NCBI GenBank assembly: GCA_031261345.1
Contig: JAISKC010000030.1
Coordinates: 1 to 34,687 of the forward strand
Length of the DNA stretch: 34,687 nt
Source of the DNA: Eubacteriales Family XIII. Incertae Sedis bacterium
GTDB lineage: Bacteria; Bacillota; Clostridia; Peptostreptococcales; Anaerovoracaceae
Direction: 5' to 3'
Part shown: piece by piece, positions 23,337 to 33,400 of the stretch
Layout: every line of letters begins with the position of its first letter
How positions within the stretch are numbered: the stretch's first letter is position 1
The notes under the pieces: model-generated
What the model was told of the DNA's origin: nothing
Seen by the model: the letters and a program-made list of their open reading frames with translations, nothing else
The model's database searches: none
Position numbers and translations under genes: made by a program

Positions 23337-25373
23337 CTACCGCAGTCCTTCAAATTCTGCCTCGGTGATGATAGGGACGCCGAGGGCCTTCGCCTTCTTG
23401 TTCTTTGACGAGGCTGACGCACTATCGTTGTTGATCAGGTAGTCCGTATTTTTGCTGACCGAGCCAGCGGTCTTTCCGCCCAAACCTTCTATGACAGCAA
23501 CAAGCACCTCCCTGTTCTCGTAATTTTCCAACGACCCAGTAATGACAAAAGTCTTGCCGGCTATATTGCTACTCTCTATTGTATCGGCGCTTCTGGCTTT
23601 TTCATCGGCCAGCTGGATCTCACTCAGGACGCTATCGACCGTCTTCCTGTTCCTTTCGTCCGCAAACCATTCCACATATGTCCCAGCAATTTTCCCTCCG
23701 ACGCTATTGACTTCCAAAAGTTCCTCCTCCGTAGCGTCCGTGATTTTCTCCCAGTCGTAGCCGAAATGTCTGACCACCTGCTTCGCCGTAGCAACCCCAA
23801 TCTCAGGAATACCAAAGCTGTAGAGAAGCCGTTCCCTAGTGACTATACTGGCAGTCTCGATCGCAGCTACGAGATTTTCAAACGATTTTTCTCCGAAGCC
23901 CTCCATATTTACGATTGTATCCCTATGATTTTTGAGGCGGAAAATATCAGCGAGTTCGTGAAGTAGCCCTGCCGCTATGAACTTTTCAAGCGACTGCTCG
24001 GAAAGACCTTCTATGTTCAGTGCCTGTCTGCTTACGAAAAGTGCAAACGACTTCAGATGTCTCGCGGGGCAATCCTCGTTTGTACAGCGAAGCGTCTTGA
24101 CATCACTGGTATCGCTTATTTCCGTAGGAGCTCCGCATACAGGGCAGGTGGTCGGCGGCTTTTCCGTGCCGCTTCTCGTCAGGTTTTCCGAAATCTGCGG
24201 TATTATCATATTCGCCTTGTAGACCTTGATTTTGTCGCCGGTCCCGAGGGCGAGATCCTCCATGATGTTGATGTTGTGGACGCTGGCACGAGAGACGGTT
24301 GAGCCCTCTATCTCCACCGGCTCAAAGATGGCGATAGGATTGATGAGTCCAGTTCTGGAAGCCGACCACTCTATCCCTATGAGCGTTGTCTCTTCCTGCT
24401 CGTCCGCCCATTTGAAGGCGATTGAATCACGCGGAAATTTCGCGGTGGAGCCGAGGCTCTTCCCATAAGAAATACTGTCGTATCCCAAGACGAGTCCGTC
24501 AACAGGAAGGTCGAAGGCCTCTGCGTGAGCCTCGTCCGTGAATTCGGAAACAGCAGTCTCAACAGTTTCCGCAGTAACAAGTTCAGAGCGGACGACCTCA
24601 AACCCCAATCCCTCCAAAAACTCCATCTGCGCCCACCGACTATCCGTACTATGCTCACCAGCCGAGGGCGTGGGGTCTGTCCCCTCCCAGAAGATAAGTG
24701 CCTCTCCGTTCTGGAGGGAGGGGGCAGACCCCACGCCCTCGGCGGCTACGAGCGCAAACGCATAAAACCGCACATGCCGCTGAGCAGTGATACCGCTGTC
24801 AAGCTGGCGGACACTACCGCTGGCAAGATTGCGAGGATTCTTATACTTCGCCCCTCCATCACCAATCTCCTCATTGATCTTTTCGAAATCGGAATAGCGG
24901 ATAATAGCCTCTCCGCGCAGCAAAAGTTTCCCCATGAATGGAATCTCCAAAGGCAGATTTTCAAAAGCCCGAGCATTACTAGTGATGATTTCTCCGACGA
25001 CGCCATTGCCCCGAGTAACCGCCGAAAGCAGTTTCCCATCTTCGTATGTCAGAGCCACCGTGAGCCCGTCGAGCTTGTAAGAAAGTAGGCCGTCATTGCC
25101 GCCGAGCCAAGATTTGAGCTCCTCGGGGTCCTTGGTCTTTGCCAAGGAAAGCATGGGCGAATCGTGCTCCTGCTTCTCGAGACTCTCCGACACGGAATAG
25201 CCAACCCTCTGTGTGGGGCTGCCCGAGAGCACAATGCCGCTCGACTTTTCAAGCCGCTCAAGCTCGTCATAAAGCCTGTCATACTCCAAGTTGGACATGA
25301 TCTCCCTGTCCTCGTCATAGTAAGCCTTAGCCGCCTCACCGAGAAGCTCCATCAATTCACGTTGTCTATCCAT
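23337..25373 (-). CDS. ligA: NAD-dependent DNA ligase with an in-frame insertion
   Basis: This 678-residue LigA seals nicks in replication and repair using NAD. The order is: domain Ia (1-60, with the YYDED and YDRLYDEL motifs), adenylation domain with nucleophile Lys100 in KLDG, OB fold, four-cysteine zinc finger (CPVCG...CTNEDC), helix-hairpin-helix repeats and a C-terminal BRCT domain (about 600-678). Residues 211-238 (AEGVGSAPSL through DPTPSA) interrupt the adenylation domain between RFYAFAL and the conserved AQMEFLEGLGF segment, where most LigA proteins have only a short loop. They are encoded by a long inverted repeat (24661-24743). The ATG overlaps the pcrA stop by one base (TAATG), so the two are translationally coupled, as in many Firmicutes. 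Confidence 0.96.
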   Translation of the reverse strand: MDRQRELMELLGEAAKAYYDEDREIMSNLEYDRLYDELERLEKSSGIVLSGSPTQRVGYSVSESLEKQEHDSPMLSLAKTKDPEELKSWLGGNDGLLSYKLDGLTVALTYEDGKLLSAVTRGNGVVGEIITSNARAFENLPLEIPFMGKLLLRGEAIIRYSDFEKINEEIGDGGAKYKNPRNLASGSVRQLDSGITAQRHVRFYAFALVAAEGVGSAPSLQNGEALIFWEGTDPTPSAGEHSTDSRWAQMEFLEGLGFEVVRSELVTAETVETAVSEFTDEAHAEAFDLPVDGLVLGYDSISYGKSLGSTAKFPRDSIAFKWADEQEETTLIGIEWSASRTGLINPIAIFEPVEIEGSTVSRASVHNINIMEDLALGTGDKIKVYKANMIIPQISENLTRSGTEKPPTTCPVCGAPTEISDTSDVKTLRCTNEDCPARHLKSFALFVSRQALNIEGLSEQSLEKFIAAGLLHELADIFRLKNHRDTIVNMEGFGEKSFENLVAAIETASIVTRERLLYSFGIPEIGVATAKQVVRHFGYDWEKITDATEEELLEVNSVGGKIAGTYVEWFADERNRKTVDSVLSEIQLADEKARSADTIESSNIAGKTFVITGSLENYENREVLVAVIEGLGGKTAGSVSKNTDYLINNDSASASSKNKKAKALGVPIITEAEFEGLR
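24661..24743. repeat. Inverted repeat (palindromic element) inserted in ligA
   Basis: The left arm (24661-24692) begins GCCGAGGGCGTGGGGTCTG. The right arm (24709-24743) is its reverse complement, with one mismatch and a 3-base length difference. A 16-base loop separates them. The element covers almost exactly 28 codons of ligA and has no stop in the coding frame. It is unrelated in sequence to the GTCATT repeats. Confidence 0.9.
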
Positions 25374-27586
25374 TACAATTTCTCCAGCGGAGCTATCTCC
25401 GTCGCCAGTTTCTTCGTCCCAACACTATCGAAAATGACAGTAACTATCGAGCCGTTCACCTCTATCACCAAGCCTTCGCCAAACTTCGGGTGCGAGACCT
25501 TGTCGCCCTTTGCAAAGCTCATGCCGCCGCTTTTGCCGAGCAAACCACCCCGACCTGCAGCCGCACCGGCGCGAGAGGAAATTCGGCGGGAACTTTCGTA
25601 GCCATCCCCTCCGCCCATCGGTGCGTGGAAAAATCCCGTTACATCCGCACCAGGGAGCACATCGCCATCCAGAACAGCCTTGTCAATCTCACCGAGAAAC
25701 CGCGACTCGAGAGTGCGGTCATACCTGCCGTAGAGCATCCTATCCTTCGCTCGCACGAGATAGAGCTTCTCCATCGCCCTCGTCATACCAACGTAGCAGA
25801 GTCGCCGCTCCTCTTCAATCCCATTCACAGCCTTCTGCGAATTCGGGCTGGGAAACAAATTTTCCTCCATGCCAACCAAAAACACCACAGGAAATTCAAG
25901 CCCCTTCGCGCTGTGTATAGTCATGAAAGTTACTGCATCCTCGCCGTCCTTGTGGCTGTCCACATCCGACATCAAGGCGAGATTTTCGAGGAAATCCGGC
26001 AAGGTCGCCGACGGATTTTCCTTTTCGAACTCGATGATGGCATCGGTGAAGCCCAAGATGTTTTCGATTCGAGCGTCGTCCTCCGTGCGATTCTTCGCCT
26101 CGAGGATTTGAATATACCTCGTCCGCTCGAGTATCTCATTGTAGATTTCCGATATTTTGTAATTCTCGTATTCGGCGGAAAGCGAGGTCATCATCGCGAC
26201 GAATTCCGCCACCGCAGCCTTTGACGTAGAGGACAAATCGCTCGTGCCGTCCTCCTGCGTGAGAAGCTGCATGATGCTGATTTCCTTCTCCGCTGCCTTG
26301 CTTATGATGCCAGCCAAACCCTTAGGACCAATGCCCCGCTTCGGCTCATTTATCACGCGTATGAGTGCCACGTCGTCGTCGGGATTTTGCACGAGCGACA
26401 TGTAAGAAATCATATCCTTGATTTCCTTCCGCTCGTAATACCTGAGCGAACCGAGCATCTGATAGGGTATCTTCAGCCCAAAGAATTCGTCTTCAAACGT
26501 CCGCGACTGTGCATTCGTCCTGTAGAGTATGGCTATGTCGGAAAACCTTTGGCCCTCCGAAAGCAGCTTCATTATCTCGCTCGCGACAAAGTGCGCCTCT
26601 TCCTTCTGGTCGCGCACCACCCTATATGCGATTTTTTCACCCGCGCCCCTGTCGGTCCAAAGCTTCTTCTTTTTCCGCTCCTGATTGTTTGCGATAACGG
26701 AGTTTGCCCCTTTGAGAATGTACTCCGTGGACCTATAATTCTGCTCGAGTTTGATTACTTTTGTGTTCTTGAAATTTTTCTCAAAATTGAGAATATTTGT
26801 GATGTCCGCGCCGCGCCACTGGTAGATGCACTGATCATCATCACCGACGACACAGAGATTTTGGTGCTTGTCGGCAAGTAGCTGAACCAAGCGAAACTGC
26901 AGATAGTTGGTATCCTGATACTCGTCTACCATGATGTATTCGAACATCCTTTGGTAGGTTGCGAGAATTCGCTCGTTTGCCTCGAAAAGCCGGACCGCAT
27001 TTAGTATGAGGTCGTCGAAATCCATCGCGTTGTTGCTTCGGAGCTTCGCCTGATATTTTCTGTATAATGTAGCGATATTTTCCTCGAAGAGTTTCCCCGA
27101 GAGCGTCGCCGCTTCGTCTACATCGACCACGCTCCTCGCCGCCTCTTTGAATTTGCTGATGTCATGCAAGACCCTCGCCGGTTTGTAAATCGAGTCGTCG
27201 AGGTCCATCTCACGCACGAGTCTCTTCACGACGGCCTTCTGATCGGTCGGGTCGTAGACGGCGAAATTCTTCTTGTAGCCGAGTTCTTCTCCGTGGTATC
27301 TGAGCACCCAGAGGCAGAATGAGTGGAAGGTCATGATTCGCACCCAAGCGTTAGCATCGCCGAGGTTCTTCGCGACTCTCTCCTTCATCATCTTTGCGGC
27401 CTTATTTGTAAAAGTAACTGCGAGGATGTTTTCGGGTCTGACGTTTTCGTTTTTGATGAGGTGGACGATGCGTTGCGTCATAGTCTCAGTCTTTCCGCTG
27501 CCCGCGCCCGCAAGAATAAGAAGAGGTCCGTCCTTATGGAGGGCCGCTTCACGCTGTTCCGGATTTAAGTTGTCAATTCCAGCCAT
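25373..27586 (-). CDS. pcrA: ATP-dependent DNA helicase PcrA
   Basis: This 737-residue superfamily 1A helicase unwinds DNA 3' to 5' in repair and plasmid rolling-circle replication. Visible motifs are motif I AGAGSGKTE (26-34), motif Ia AVTFTNKAA, motif II VDEYQDTN, motif III GDDDQCIYQWRGA, motif IV LEQNYRS, motif V TIHSAKGLEF and motif VI VGMTRA. The C-terminus has the lysine-rich, Tudor-like tail of PcrA (VSHPKFGEGLVIEVNG...) that contacts RNA polymerase. The length matches PcrA (~720-750). I chose the ATG at 27586 because GGGAG lies seven bases upstream; an ATG eight codons earlier falls close to the repeat and lacks a site. It starts 30 bases after purN and ends overlapping ligA. Confidence 0.96.
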   Translation of the reverse strand: MAGIDNLNPEQREAALHKDGPLLILAGAGSGKTETMTQRIVHLIKNENVRPENILAVTFTNKAAKMMKERVAKNLGDANAWVRIMTFHSFCLWVLRYHGEELGYKKNFAVYDPTDQKAVVKRLVREMDLDDSIYKPARVLHDISKFKEAARSVVDVDEAATLSGKLFEENIATLYRKYQAKLRSNNAMDFDDLILNAVRLFEANERILATYQRMFEYIMVDEYQDTNYLQFRLVQLLADKHQNLCVVGDDDQCIYQWRGADITNILNFEKNFKNTKVIKLEQNYRSTEYILKGANSVIANNQERKKKKLWTDRGAGEKIAYRVVRDQKEEAHFVASEIMKLLSEGQRFSDIAILYRTNAQSRTFEDEFFGLKIPYQMLGSLRYYERKEIKDMISYMSLVQNPDDDVALIRVINEPKRGIGPKGLAGIISKAAEKEISIMQLLTQEDGTSDLSSTSKAAVAEFVAMMTSLSAEYENYKISEIYNEILERTRYIQILEAKNRTEDDARIENILGFTDAIIEFEKENPSATLPDFLENLALMSDVDSHKDGEDAVTFMTIHSAKGLEFPVVFLVGMEENLFPSPNSQKAVNGIEEERRLCYVGMTRAMEKLYLVRAKDRMLYGRYDRTLESRFLGEIDKAVLDGDVLPGADVTGFFHAPMGGGDGYESSRRISSRAGAAAGRGGLLGKSGGMSFAKGDKVSHPKFGEGLVIEVNGSIVTVIFDSVGTKKLATEIAPLEKL

Positions 27587-27615
27587 ATATACTCCCTCAG
27601 TCCCTGTCATTGCCC

Positions 27616-27643
27616 GTCATTGCGAGCGAAGCGAAGCAATCCA
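27616..27643 (-). repeat. Dispersed palindromic repeat variant forming the 3' end of purN
   Basis: Read on the minus strand it is TGGATTGC...GCAATGAC, the same ends as copies 1 and 2 but with a TTCGCTTCGCTC middle. It provides the last eight purN codons (WIASLRSQ) and the TGA stop. Confidence 0.85.
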
Positions 27644-28219
27644 CTCCACAATCGCCTCAACCAAGATTTTGTGCTCTACCTCAAGCACCCTGTCCGCGAG
27701 CTGCTCCGGACTGTCACCGGCCAGCACAGGCACCTTTCCCTGCTTTATTACTGCCCCTGTGTCTACGCCATTGTCCACGAAATGCACGGTTGCACCGCTC
27801 TCCTTCTCACCGGCAGCGAGGACGGCCTTGTGGACGTTCAGTCCATAGAATCCGAGCCCGCCAAACTTCGGCAAAAGCGCAGGGTGAATGTTCATGATCC
27901 GGCCTTCGTATTCGTTTACGACCTTCTCCGGCACGATGTTCATATAGCCCGCCAACACGATGAGGTCGGTCTTTGCCCCAGCGAGCTCACGCGCCATCGC
28001 CTCGCCGCGAGCCTCGTCATTTTTGAAATCCTTCTTGCGAATTACCGAGGTGTGAATACCCTCCCTGTCGGCACGCTCGAGCGCGTAGGCCTTCGGGTTG
28101 CTCGAAATGATGAGGCCGATGCGGGCGTTCTTTATGGTGCCGTCATTTATCGTGTCTATAATCGCCTGAAGATTGGTGCCACCGCCGGAAACAAGCACAC
28201 TAATATTATAGATTACCAT
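27617..28219 (-). CDS. purN: Phosphoribosylglycinamide formyltransferase
   Basis: This 200-residue enzyme formylates GAR with 10-formyl-tetrahydrofolate, step three of purine synthesis. The glycine-rich start VLVSGGGTNLQAI (8-20) binds the phosphate. The catalytic trio is Asn110 and His112 (MNIHPALLP) and Asp153 (GVDTG). The last eight residues, WIASLRSQ, and the stop codon come from a palindromic repeat element (27616-27643) and are probably not part of the ancestral protein. The ATG overlaps the purM stop by seven bases (ATGGTAA), so translation is coupled. pcrA follows 30 bases downstream, which ties repair genes to the purine cluster. Confidence 0.96.
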   Translation of the reverse strand: MVIYNISVLVSGGGTNLQAIIDTINDGTIKNARIGLIISSNPKAYALERADREGIHTSVIRKKDFKNDEARGEAMARELAGAKTDLIVLAGYMNIVPEKVVNEYEGRIMNIHPALLPKFGGLGFYGLNVHKAVLAAGEKESGATVHFVDNGVDTGAVIKQGKVPVLAGDSPEQLADRVLEVEHKILVEAIVEWIASLRSQ

Positions 28220-29247
28220 AGCGTAACTCCGGCTCCGAGCGACACCTCGCCTATTACTGAGGCATCCTCACCTGCTGACTTCAGCACGTTTATCAAGGCT
28301 TCCGCCTCCGTTGCCCTGACGATCGCCATGAGGCCGATGCCCATGTTGAAGGTCGAGAACATCTCCTTCTCGTCGATGTGCCCGAGCTGCGAGATGACGT
28401 CGAAAATCGCAGGGCGCTCCCAAGTATTTTTGTTGATTCTGACGCCGAGACCCGCCGGCATTATCCGAGGAATATTTTCGTAAAAACCGCCGCCCGTGAT
28501 GTGGACGAGCCCCCGCGGCTGCGTATGGCCGAGTATGGTCTCAACTTGCTTCGTGTAGATCCTCGTCGGCACAAGCAACGCCTCGCCTATCGTCCCGTCG
28601 AGCTTTTCGTGGGTATCGTTCACCGTCAAGCCCGCTTTCTCAAACAGCACCTTGCGAGCGAGTGAAAAACCATTACTGTGTAGCCCGCTCGATTTGATGC
28701 CTATGAGCTTGTCGCCCTCGGAGATTTTTTCGCCATTCACGATTTTGTCCCTGTCCACGATGCCGACGCAGAAGCCTGCCATATCGTATTCGTTTCCCTC
28801 ATAGAGCCCAGGCATTTCCGCAGTCTCCCCGCCGACGAGAGCACACTTTCCCAAGACGCAACCGTTCGCCACGCCAGCAACAATCTGCTCAATTTTCTCA
28901 GCCTTCACACTGCCGGTCGCAATATAGTCGAGGAAAAACAGCGGCTTCGCGCCTTGGCAGAGCACATCGTTGACGCACATCGCCACGCAATCCTCTCCGA
29001 CGGTATCGTGCTTGTCCATCATGAAGGCTATCATGAGTTTGGTTCCGACGCCGTCCGTCCCAGCCACGAGCACAGGCGTCGATATGCCAGAAAGCTCCGG
29101 CTGATAGAGGCTGCCAAATCCGCCGATGTTCGACAAAACGCCCGCATCGAAAGTCTTCTTCACGTGATCCTTCATGAGCTTGACGGCTCTCTCGCCTTCT
29201 TTCGTATCGACTCCGGCTTCTTTGTAGGTCAGCTTGCTATCCACCAT
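28213..29247 (-). CDS. purM: Phosphoribosylformylglycinamidine cyclo-ligase
   Basis: This 344-residue AIR synthetase closes the imidazole ring of FGAM with ATP, step five of purine synthesis. Typical motifs are TYKEAGVDTKEGERAV at the N-terminus, GTDGVGTKL (63-71), the GGETAEMPG segment that binds ATP, SSGLHSNGFSLAR, and the C-terminal GGGFYENIPR region. The length matches the family. The ATG overlaps the purC stop by one base (TAATG). It lies third in purC-purM-purN order and appears intact. Confidence 0.97.
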   Translation of the reverse strand: MVDSKLTYKEAGVDTKEGERAVKLMKDHVKKTFDAGVLSNIGGFGSLYQPELSGISTPVLVAGTDGVGTKLMIAFMMDKHDTVGEDCVAMCVNDVLCQGAKPLFFLDYIATGSVKAEKIEQIVAGVANGCVLGKCALVGGETAEMPGLYEGNEYDMAGFCVGIVDRDKIVNGEKISEGDKLIGIKSSGLHSNGFSLARKVLFEKAGLTVNDTHEKLDGTIGEALLVPTRIYTKQVETILGHTQPRGLVHITGGGFYENIPRIMPAGLGVRINKNTWERPAIFDVISQLGHIDEKEMFSTFNMGIGLMAIVRATEAEALINVLKSAGEDASVIGEVSLGAGVTLW

Positions 29248-29963
29248 TATTCACCCTTCTTTATTCTATTGAACACTTCCTGATACGTCTCCTCGACATT
29301 TCCGAGGTCGCGCCTGAACCTGTCCTTGTCCATCTTTTCGTTTGTGATCACGTCCCAAAGCCTACAGGTATCGGGGCTGATCTCGTCGGCGAGAATGACG
29401 TTTCCGTCCTTGTCCACGCCAAATTCGATTTTGAAATCGATGAGCTTCAGTCCTTTATCGAGGAAATACGCCTTTAGGACCTCGTTGACCTTGTGCGCGT
29501 ATTCACTGACCTTTGCAAGCTGTTCCTCGGTCGCCAGCTCGAGAGCGAGGGCGTGATCCGAGTTGATGAGCGGATCGCCGAGGTCGTCTCTCTTGTAGGA
29601 ATACTCGAGGGTGGAAATCGCCAGAGGCGTGCCCTCTTCAACACCGTATCTCTTGGAAAAAGAGCCGGCCGCCACATTCCTGATGATTACTTCCAGAGGC
29701 AAAATCTTCACGGCCTTGACCACAGAATCCCTATCGTCAATCTGCTCGACAAAATGCGTCGGCACGCCCGCCACCTCGAGCTTCTGGAAAATGATGTTCG
29801 TCATGGTGTTGTTGACCACGCCCTTGCCGACAATCTGACCCTTCTTCTCGCCGTTGAACGCCGTCGCATCGTCCTTGTATGAAACGATGTAGAGGTTCGG
29901 GTCGTCGGTCGCATAGACCTTCTTGGCTTTCCCTTCATAAATTTGGTTCAATTTCTTCGTCAT
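29247..29963 (-). CDS. purC: Phosphoribosylaminoimidazole-succinocarboxamide synthase
   Basis: This 238-residue SAICAR synthetase joins aspartate to CAIR with ATP. It begins with the usual YEGKAKKVY strand (9-17), followed by [25 protein letters not shown] (about 80-92), a [14 protein letters not shown] loop and [12 protein letters not shown] near the end, all in family order. The length is that of the short bacterial form. The start ATG lies in the four-base overlap ATGA with the purE stop. GGAGG is present a few bases upstream within purE, consistent with coupled translation. Confidence 0.97.
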   Translation of the reverse strand: MTKKLNQIYEGKAKKVYATDDPNLYIVSYKDDATAFNGEKKGQIVGKGVVNNTMTNIIFQKLEVAGVPTHFVEQIDDRDSVVKAVKILPLEVIIRNVAAGSFSKRYGVEEGTPLAISTLEYSYKRDDLGDPLINSDHALALELATEEQLAKVSEYAHKVNEVLKAYFLDKGLKLIDFKIEFGVDKDGNVILADEISPDTCRLWDVITNEKMDKDRFRRDLGNVEETYQEVFNRIKKGE

Positions 29964-30448
29964 TTCAGTCCCTCCTGAAAATCTGCGTCGTCTCTTGCGA
30001 CTTCGCGCTCCATGTTCTGTTTATATGTAATAATCGCCTCCCGTAATTGGGAATATTTTACAGATAATATCTGCGTGGCGAGAATTGCTGAATTCTCCGC
30101 GCCGTCGATCGCAACCGTGGCGACGGGGACGCCTTTGGGCATCTGCACTATGCTCAGCAGCGAGTCGAGTCCGTCGAGTGTCGAGCTTTTGATGGGCAAT
30201 CCTATCACGGGAATAGGTGTGTATGCGGCGAGTACTCCGGCCAGATGAGCGGCCTTTCCGGCGGCGGCGATGATGACTTCGATGTCTTTTTCCTCAGCCG
30301 TCTTTGAAAATTCTTCGGCGGCCGCGGGCGTCCTGTGAGCCGAGATGATTCTCGTTTCATAATCGACGCCGAAGCCGTCCAGTATTTTTTCGGCACGCTC
30401 GACGACCTTGTAGTCGCTCTTGCTGCCCATGACGATTCCAACCTTCAT
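29960..30448 (-). CDS. purE: N5-carboxyaminoimidazole ribonucleotide mutase
   Basis: This 162-residue class I PurE shifts the carboxyl group from N5-CAIR to CAIR. The N-terminal MGSKSD (7-12) binds the phosphate and His38 of ISAHRTP is the conserved catalytic histidine. [20 protein letters not shown] and [13 protein letters not shown] follow the class I pattern. No purK is adjacent, so either it lies elsewhere or the organism uses another route to CAIR. It begins 14 bases after purL. Confidence 0.95.
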   Translation of the reverse strand: MKVGIVMGSKSDYKVVERAEKILDGFGVDYETRIISAHRTPAAAEEFSKTAEEKDIEVIIAAAGKAAHLAGVLAAYTPIPVIGLPIKSSTLDGLDSLLSIVQMPKGVPVATVAIDGAENSAILATQILSVKYSQLREAIITYKQNMEREVARDDADFQEGLK

Positions 30449-30462
30449 TTCAAATTGCCTCC

Positions 30463-33400
30463 CTACTTAAAATATTCTACACCAGCGGCGAAGATACTGT
30501 TGTCGAAATTTCCCGACACGTTCCGATAGAGCCCCGGCATATTGCGCTCGGAGTGTCCCATCTTGCCAAAGACCCTGCCGTCGGGCGACGTGATGCCCTC
30601 CACCGCGAGCACCGAGCCATTCGGATTATACCTTATATCGTGCGTCGGTTCACCTGAAAGATCCACGTACTGCGTCGCTATCTGCCCCGCGCTCAGCAGG
30701 CTCTCAACGACCTCATCGCTCGCGACAAATCTTCCTTCGCCGTGCGAAACGGGCACCGTGTGGACATCGCCGACCTCCGTCTTCTTCAGCCACGGCGAAA
30801 GGACCGAGCCGATTCTCGTTCTCACGAGCTTGCTCTGGTGCCTGCCGATGGTGTTGTACGTGAGCGTCGGAGCCTCTTCGTCCGGCTCTGAAATCTTTCC
30901 GTATGGGAGCAGCCCGATCTTGACCAAGGCCTGAAATCCGTTGCAAATCCCGAGCATGAGCCCATCTCTTTCGTCCAGTAATTCAGTAATAGCTTCGCTT
31001 ATCCGTGGGTTTCTGAGGACGGCGGTGATGAATTTCGCCGAGCCTTCCGGTTCGTCGCCACCGCTGAATCCGCCTGGAATCATGACGATTTGGCTTGTCC
31101 TTATTTCGTCCGCCATTCTCCTGATTGAGTCCCCCGACCCCTGTTTGTCCCTGCTGAGAAGCTGCACGAGAGACACTTCAGCTCCGGCTTTTTCGAAAGC
31201 TCTCTTGCTGTCCATCTCGCAGTTTGTGCCGGGGAAGACGGGAATGAAGACCTTCGGTTTTGCAGTGCCCGAGATTTTGACGGACGGCGTTTTCCTGTTT
31301 CTCTCCGTGAATGAAATTGCGGCGATTGCATTTGCATCACCACTGTCATGTCCGGCTGAAATGGGAAATACGGTTTTGAGCGGAGCTTCAAGCCGCTCGA
31401 TGATGTCGCCCAATCCAACAGAGATTTTCTTACCCCCAAAATCAACGCTGATTTCACCATTCCCCCATGTCTCACCAATGACCGCAAAAGGCAATCCCTC
31501 AAAAAGCTTGCCAGCATCTTCTTCCCCCGAAACTTCCAAAAGAAACCCGCCATAGTTTTCATCGGTCAAATCCCTCGCGGAAACGCCTGACAATTTCGCC
31601 CCAATGAGATTGCCGATACCGGCCTTTGCTACCGCCGCAAAGATACCTCCATAGGCAATCGTGCTCGCCGCCAAAATTTTGCCTTCATTTGAAAGCTCGA
31701 AAATCCTCCCAGCGATTTGCCGAAACATCTCAAAATCAGGAATTTCGTTCTCACCTCTGGGCGTTTTGAGCAAAACGATATTGCTACCACTCTCCTTGAA
31801 CTCGGGCGAAAGGACCTTGCCAGCGTCCACAGTCTTGACCGCAAACGACACGAGCGTCGGCGTTACATCGAGATGTTTGAACGTGCCCGACATGGAATCC
31901 TTACCACCGATTGCAGGAATTCCGAGCGCAATCTGAGCTTCGAACGCCCCGACGAGTGCCATGAGCGGGCTGGCCCATCTCTTCGGCACACTGCCGAGCT
32001 TCGGGAAATACTCTTGAAGCGACAGCCTGATGCCCGCTATATCTCCGCCCATCGCCGCAATCTTTGCCGCCGAATCGAGCACCGCGTAGATGGCACTGTG
32101 ATACGGGCTTCTGTTTGCGATGCGCGGGTCAAAACCGTAGCTCATAAGTGTCGCGGTGTTCGTGTCGCCCTTTTGAACAGGCAACTTCGCCGCCATGCCC
32201 AGAGTCGGCGTCAGCTGCGTCTTGCCGCCGAGTGGCATGAGCAAACTGCCCGCGCCGATGGTGCTGTCAAACTGCTCGACAAGTCCTCGTTTTCCGGCGG
32301 CGTTGAGCTCCCCGAGCAGGTTCAGCAGGCTCTTTTCGCTCAATTCATTTTCGGGTATGGCGTCCACCCAATCCGTGCTTATGTCCTTGCCTCTTACGAG
32401 GGCGGTTCTTTCCTGAGTAACTCCGTTGGTGTCCAGAAATTTGCGTGAGAGGTCGAGTATCTTGTCGTCTCTCCAGAACATGCGGAATCTTCCGCTATCA
32501 GTCACCTTCGCCACCTCGGTAACTTCGATGTTTTCCTCAGCCGCAAACGTCTTGAAACTCTCGACTGAAAGAGGAGAGATGACCACCGCCATACGTTCCT
32601 GCGATTCGGAGATAGCGAGCTCCGTTCCGTCGAGTCCTTCGTATTTTTTCAAAACGAGGTCGAGGTTGACGTCGATACTTGCAGCGAGCTCCCCTATTGC
32701 GACGGAAACTCCGCCGGCGCCGAAGTCGTTACAACGCTTGATGAGCCTCGTGGCCTCCGGCCTTCGAAACAACCTTTGAATGTCTCTCTCCACAGGCGGA
32801 TTGCCCTTCTGCACCTCCGCTCCCGCAGTAAGCACTGACTCCTCGTTGTGCTCTTTCGATGAACCCGTTGCACCGCCGAGTCCGTCTCTGCCGGTTCTGC
32901 CGCCGACTACGAGTATCACATCGCCTTTGAGCGGCGTCTCCCGCACCACGAAGTCGGCCGGAGCCGCACCTATGACAGCCCCTATCTCGAGCCTCTTCGC
33001 CACATAATTCTCGTCATATATCTCATCGACCTGTCCCGTAGCCAGCCCTATTTGGTTTCCGTAAGAGCTGTAGCCCTTAGCGGCTCCCCGAGTAATTTGA
33101 TATTGTGTGAGCTTCCCGGGAAGCGTGTCATCAATGCCTTTCCCAGGATTGCCGCTGCCGGTTACTCTCATCGCTTGATACACATAGCTACGACCCGAAA
33201 GTGGGTCCCTGATAGCTCCGCCAAGGCAGGTCGCCGCCCCGCCAAACGGCTCAATTTCCGTCGGGTGATTGTGCGTCTCATTCTTGAACATTACTAGCCA
33301 ATCCTCAAGGGTGGTCTCGCCATCATCACCGCCTGTTACCTCCGCCTTGACCTTTATAGAGCAGGCGTTGATCTCCTCACTCTCGTCCAAATCCTCTGCA

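Noticed and set aside
23336-23422. N-terminal extension of truA
   Set aside because: It overlaps the end of the ligA BRCT domain in another frame; TruA proteins begin at the position of the GTG at 23335.
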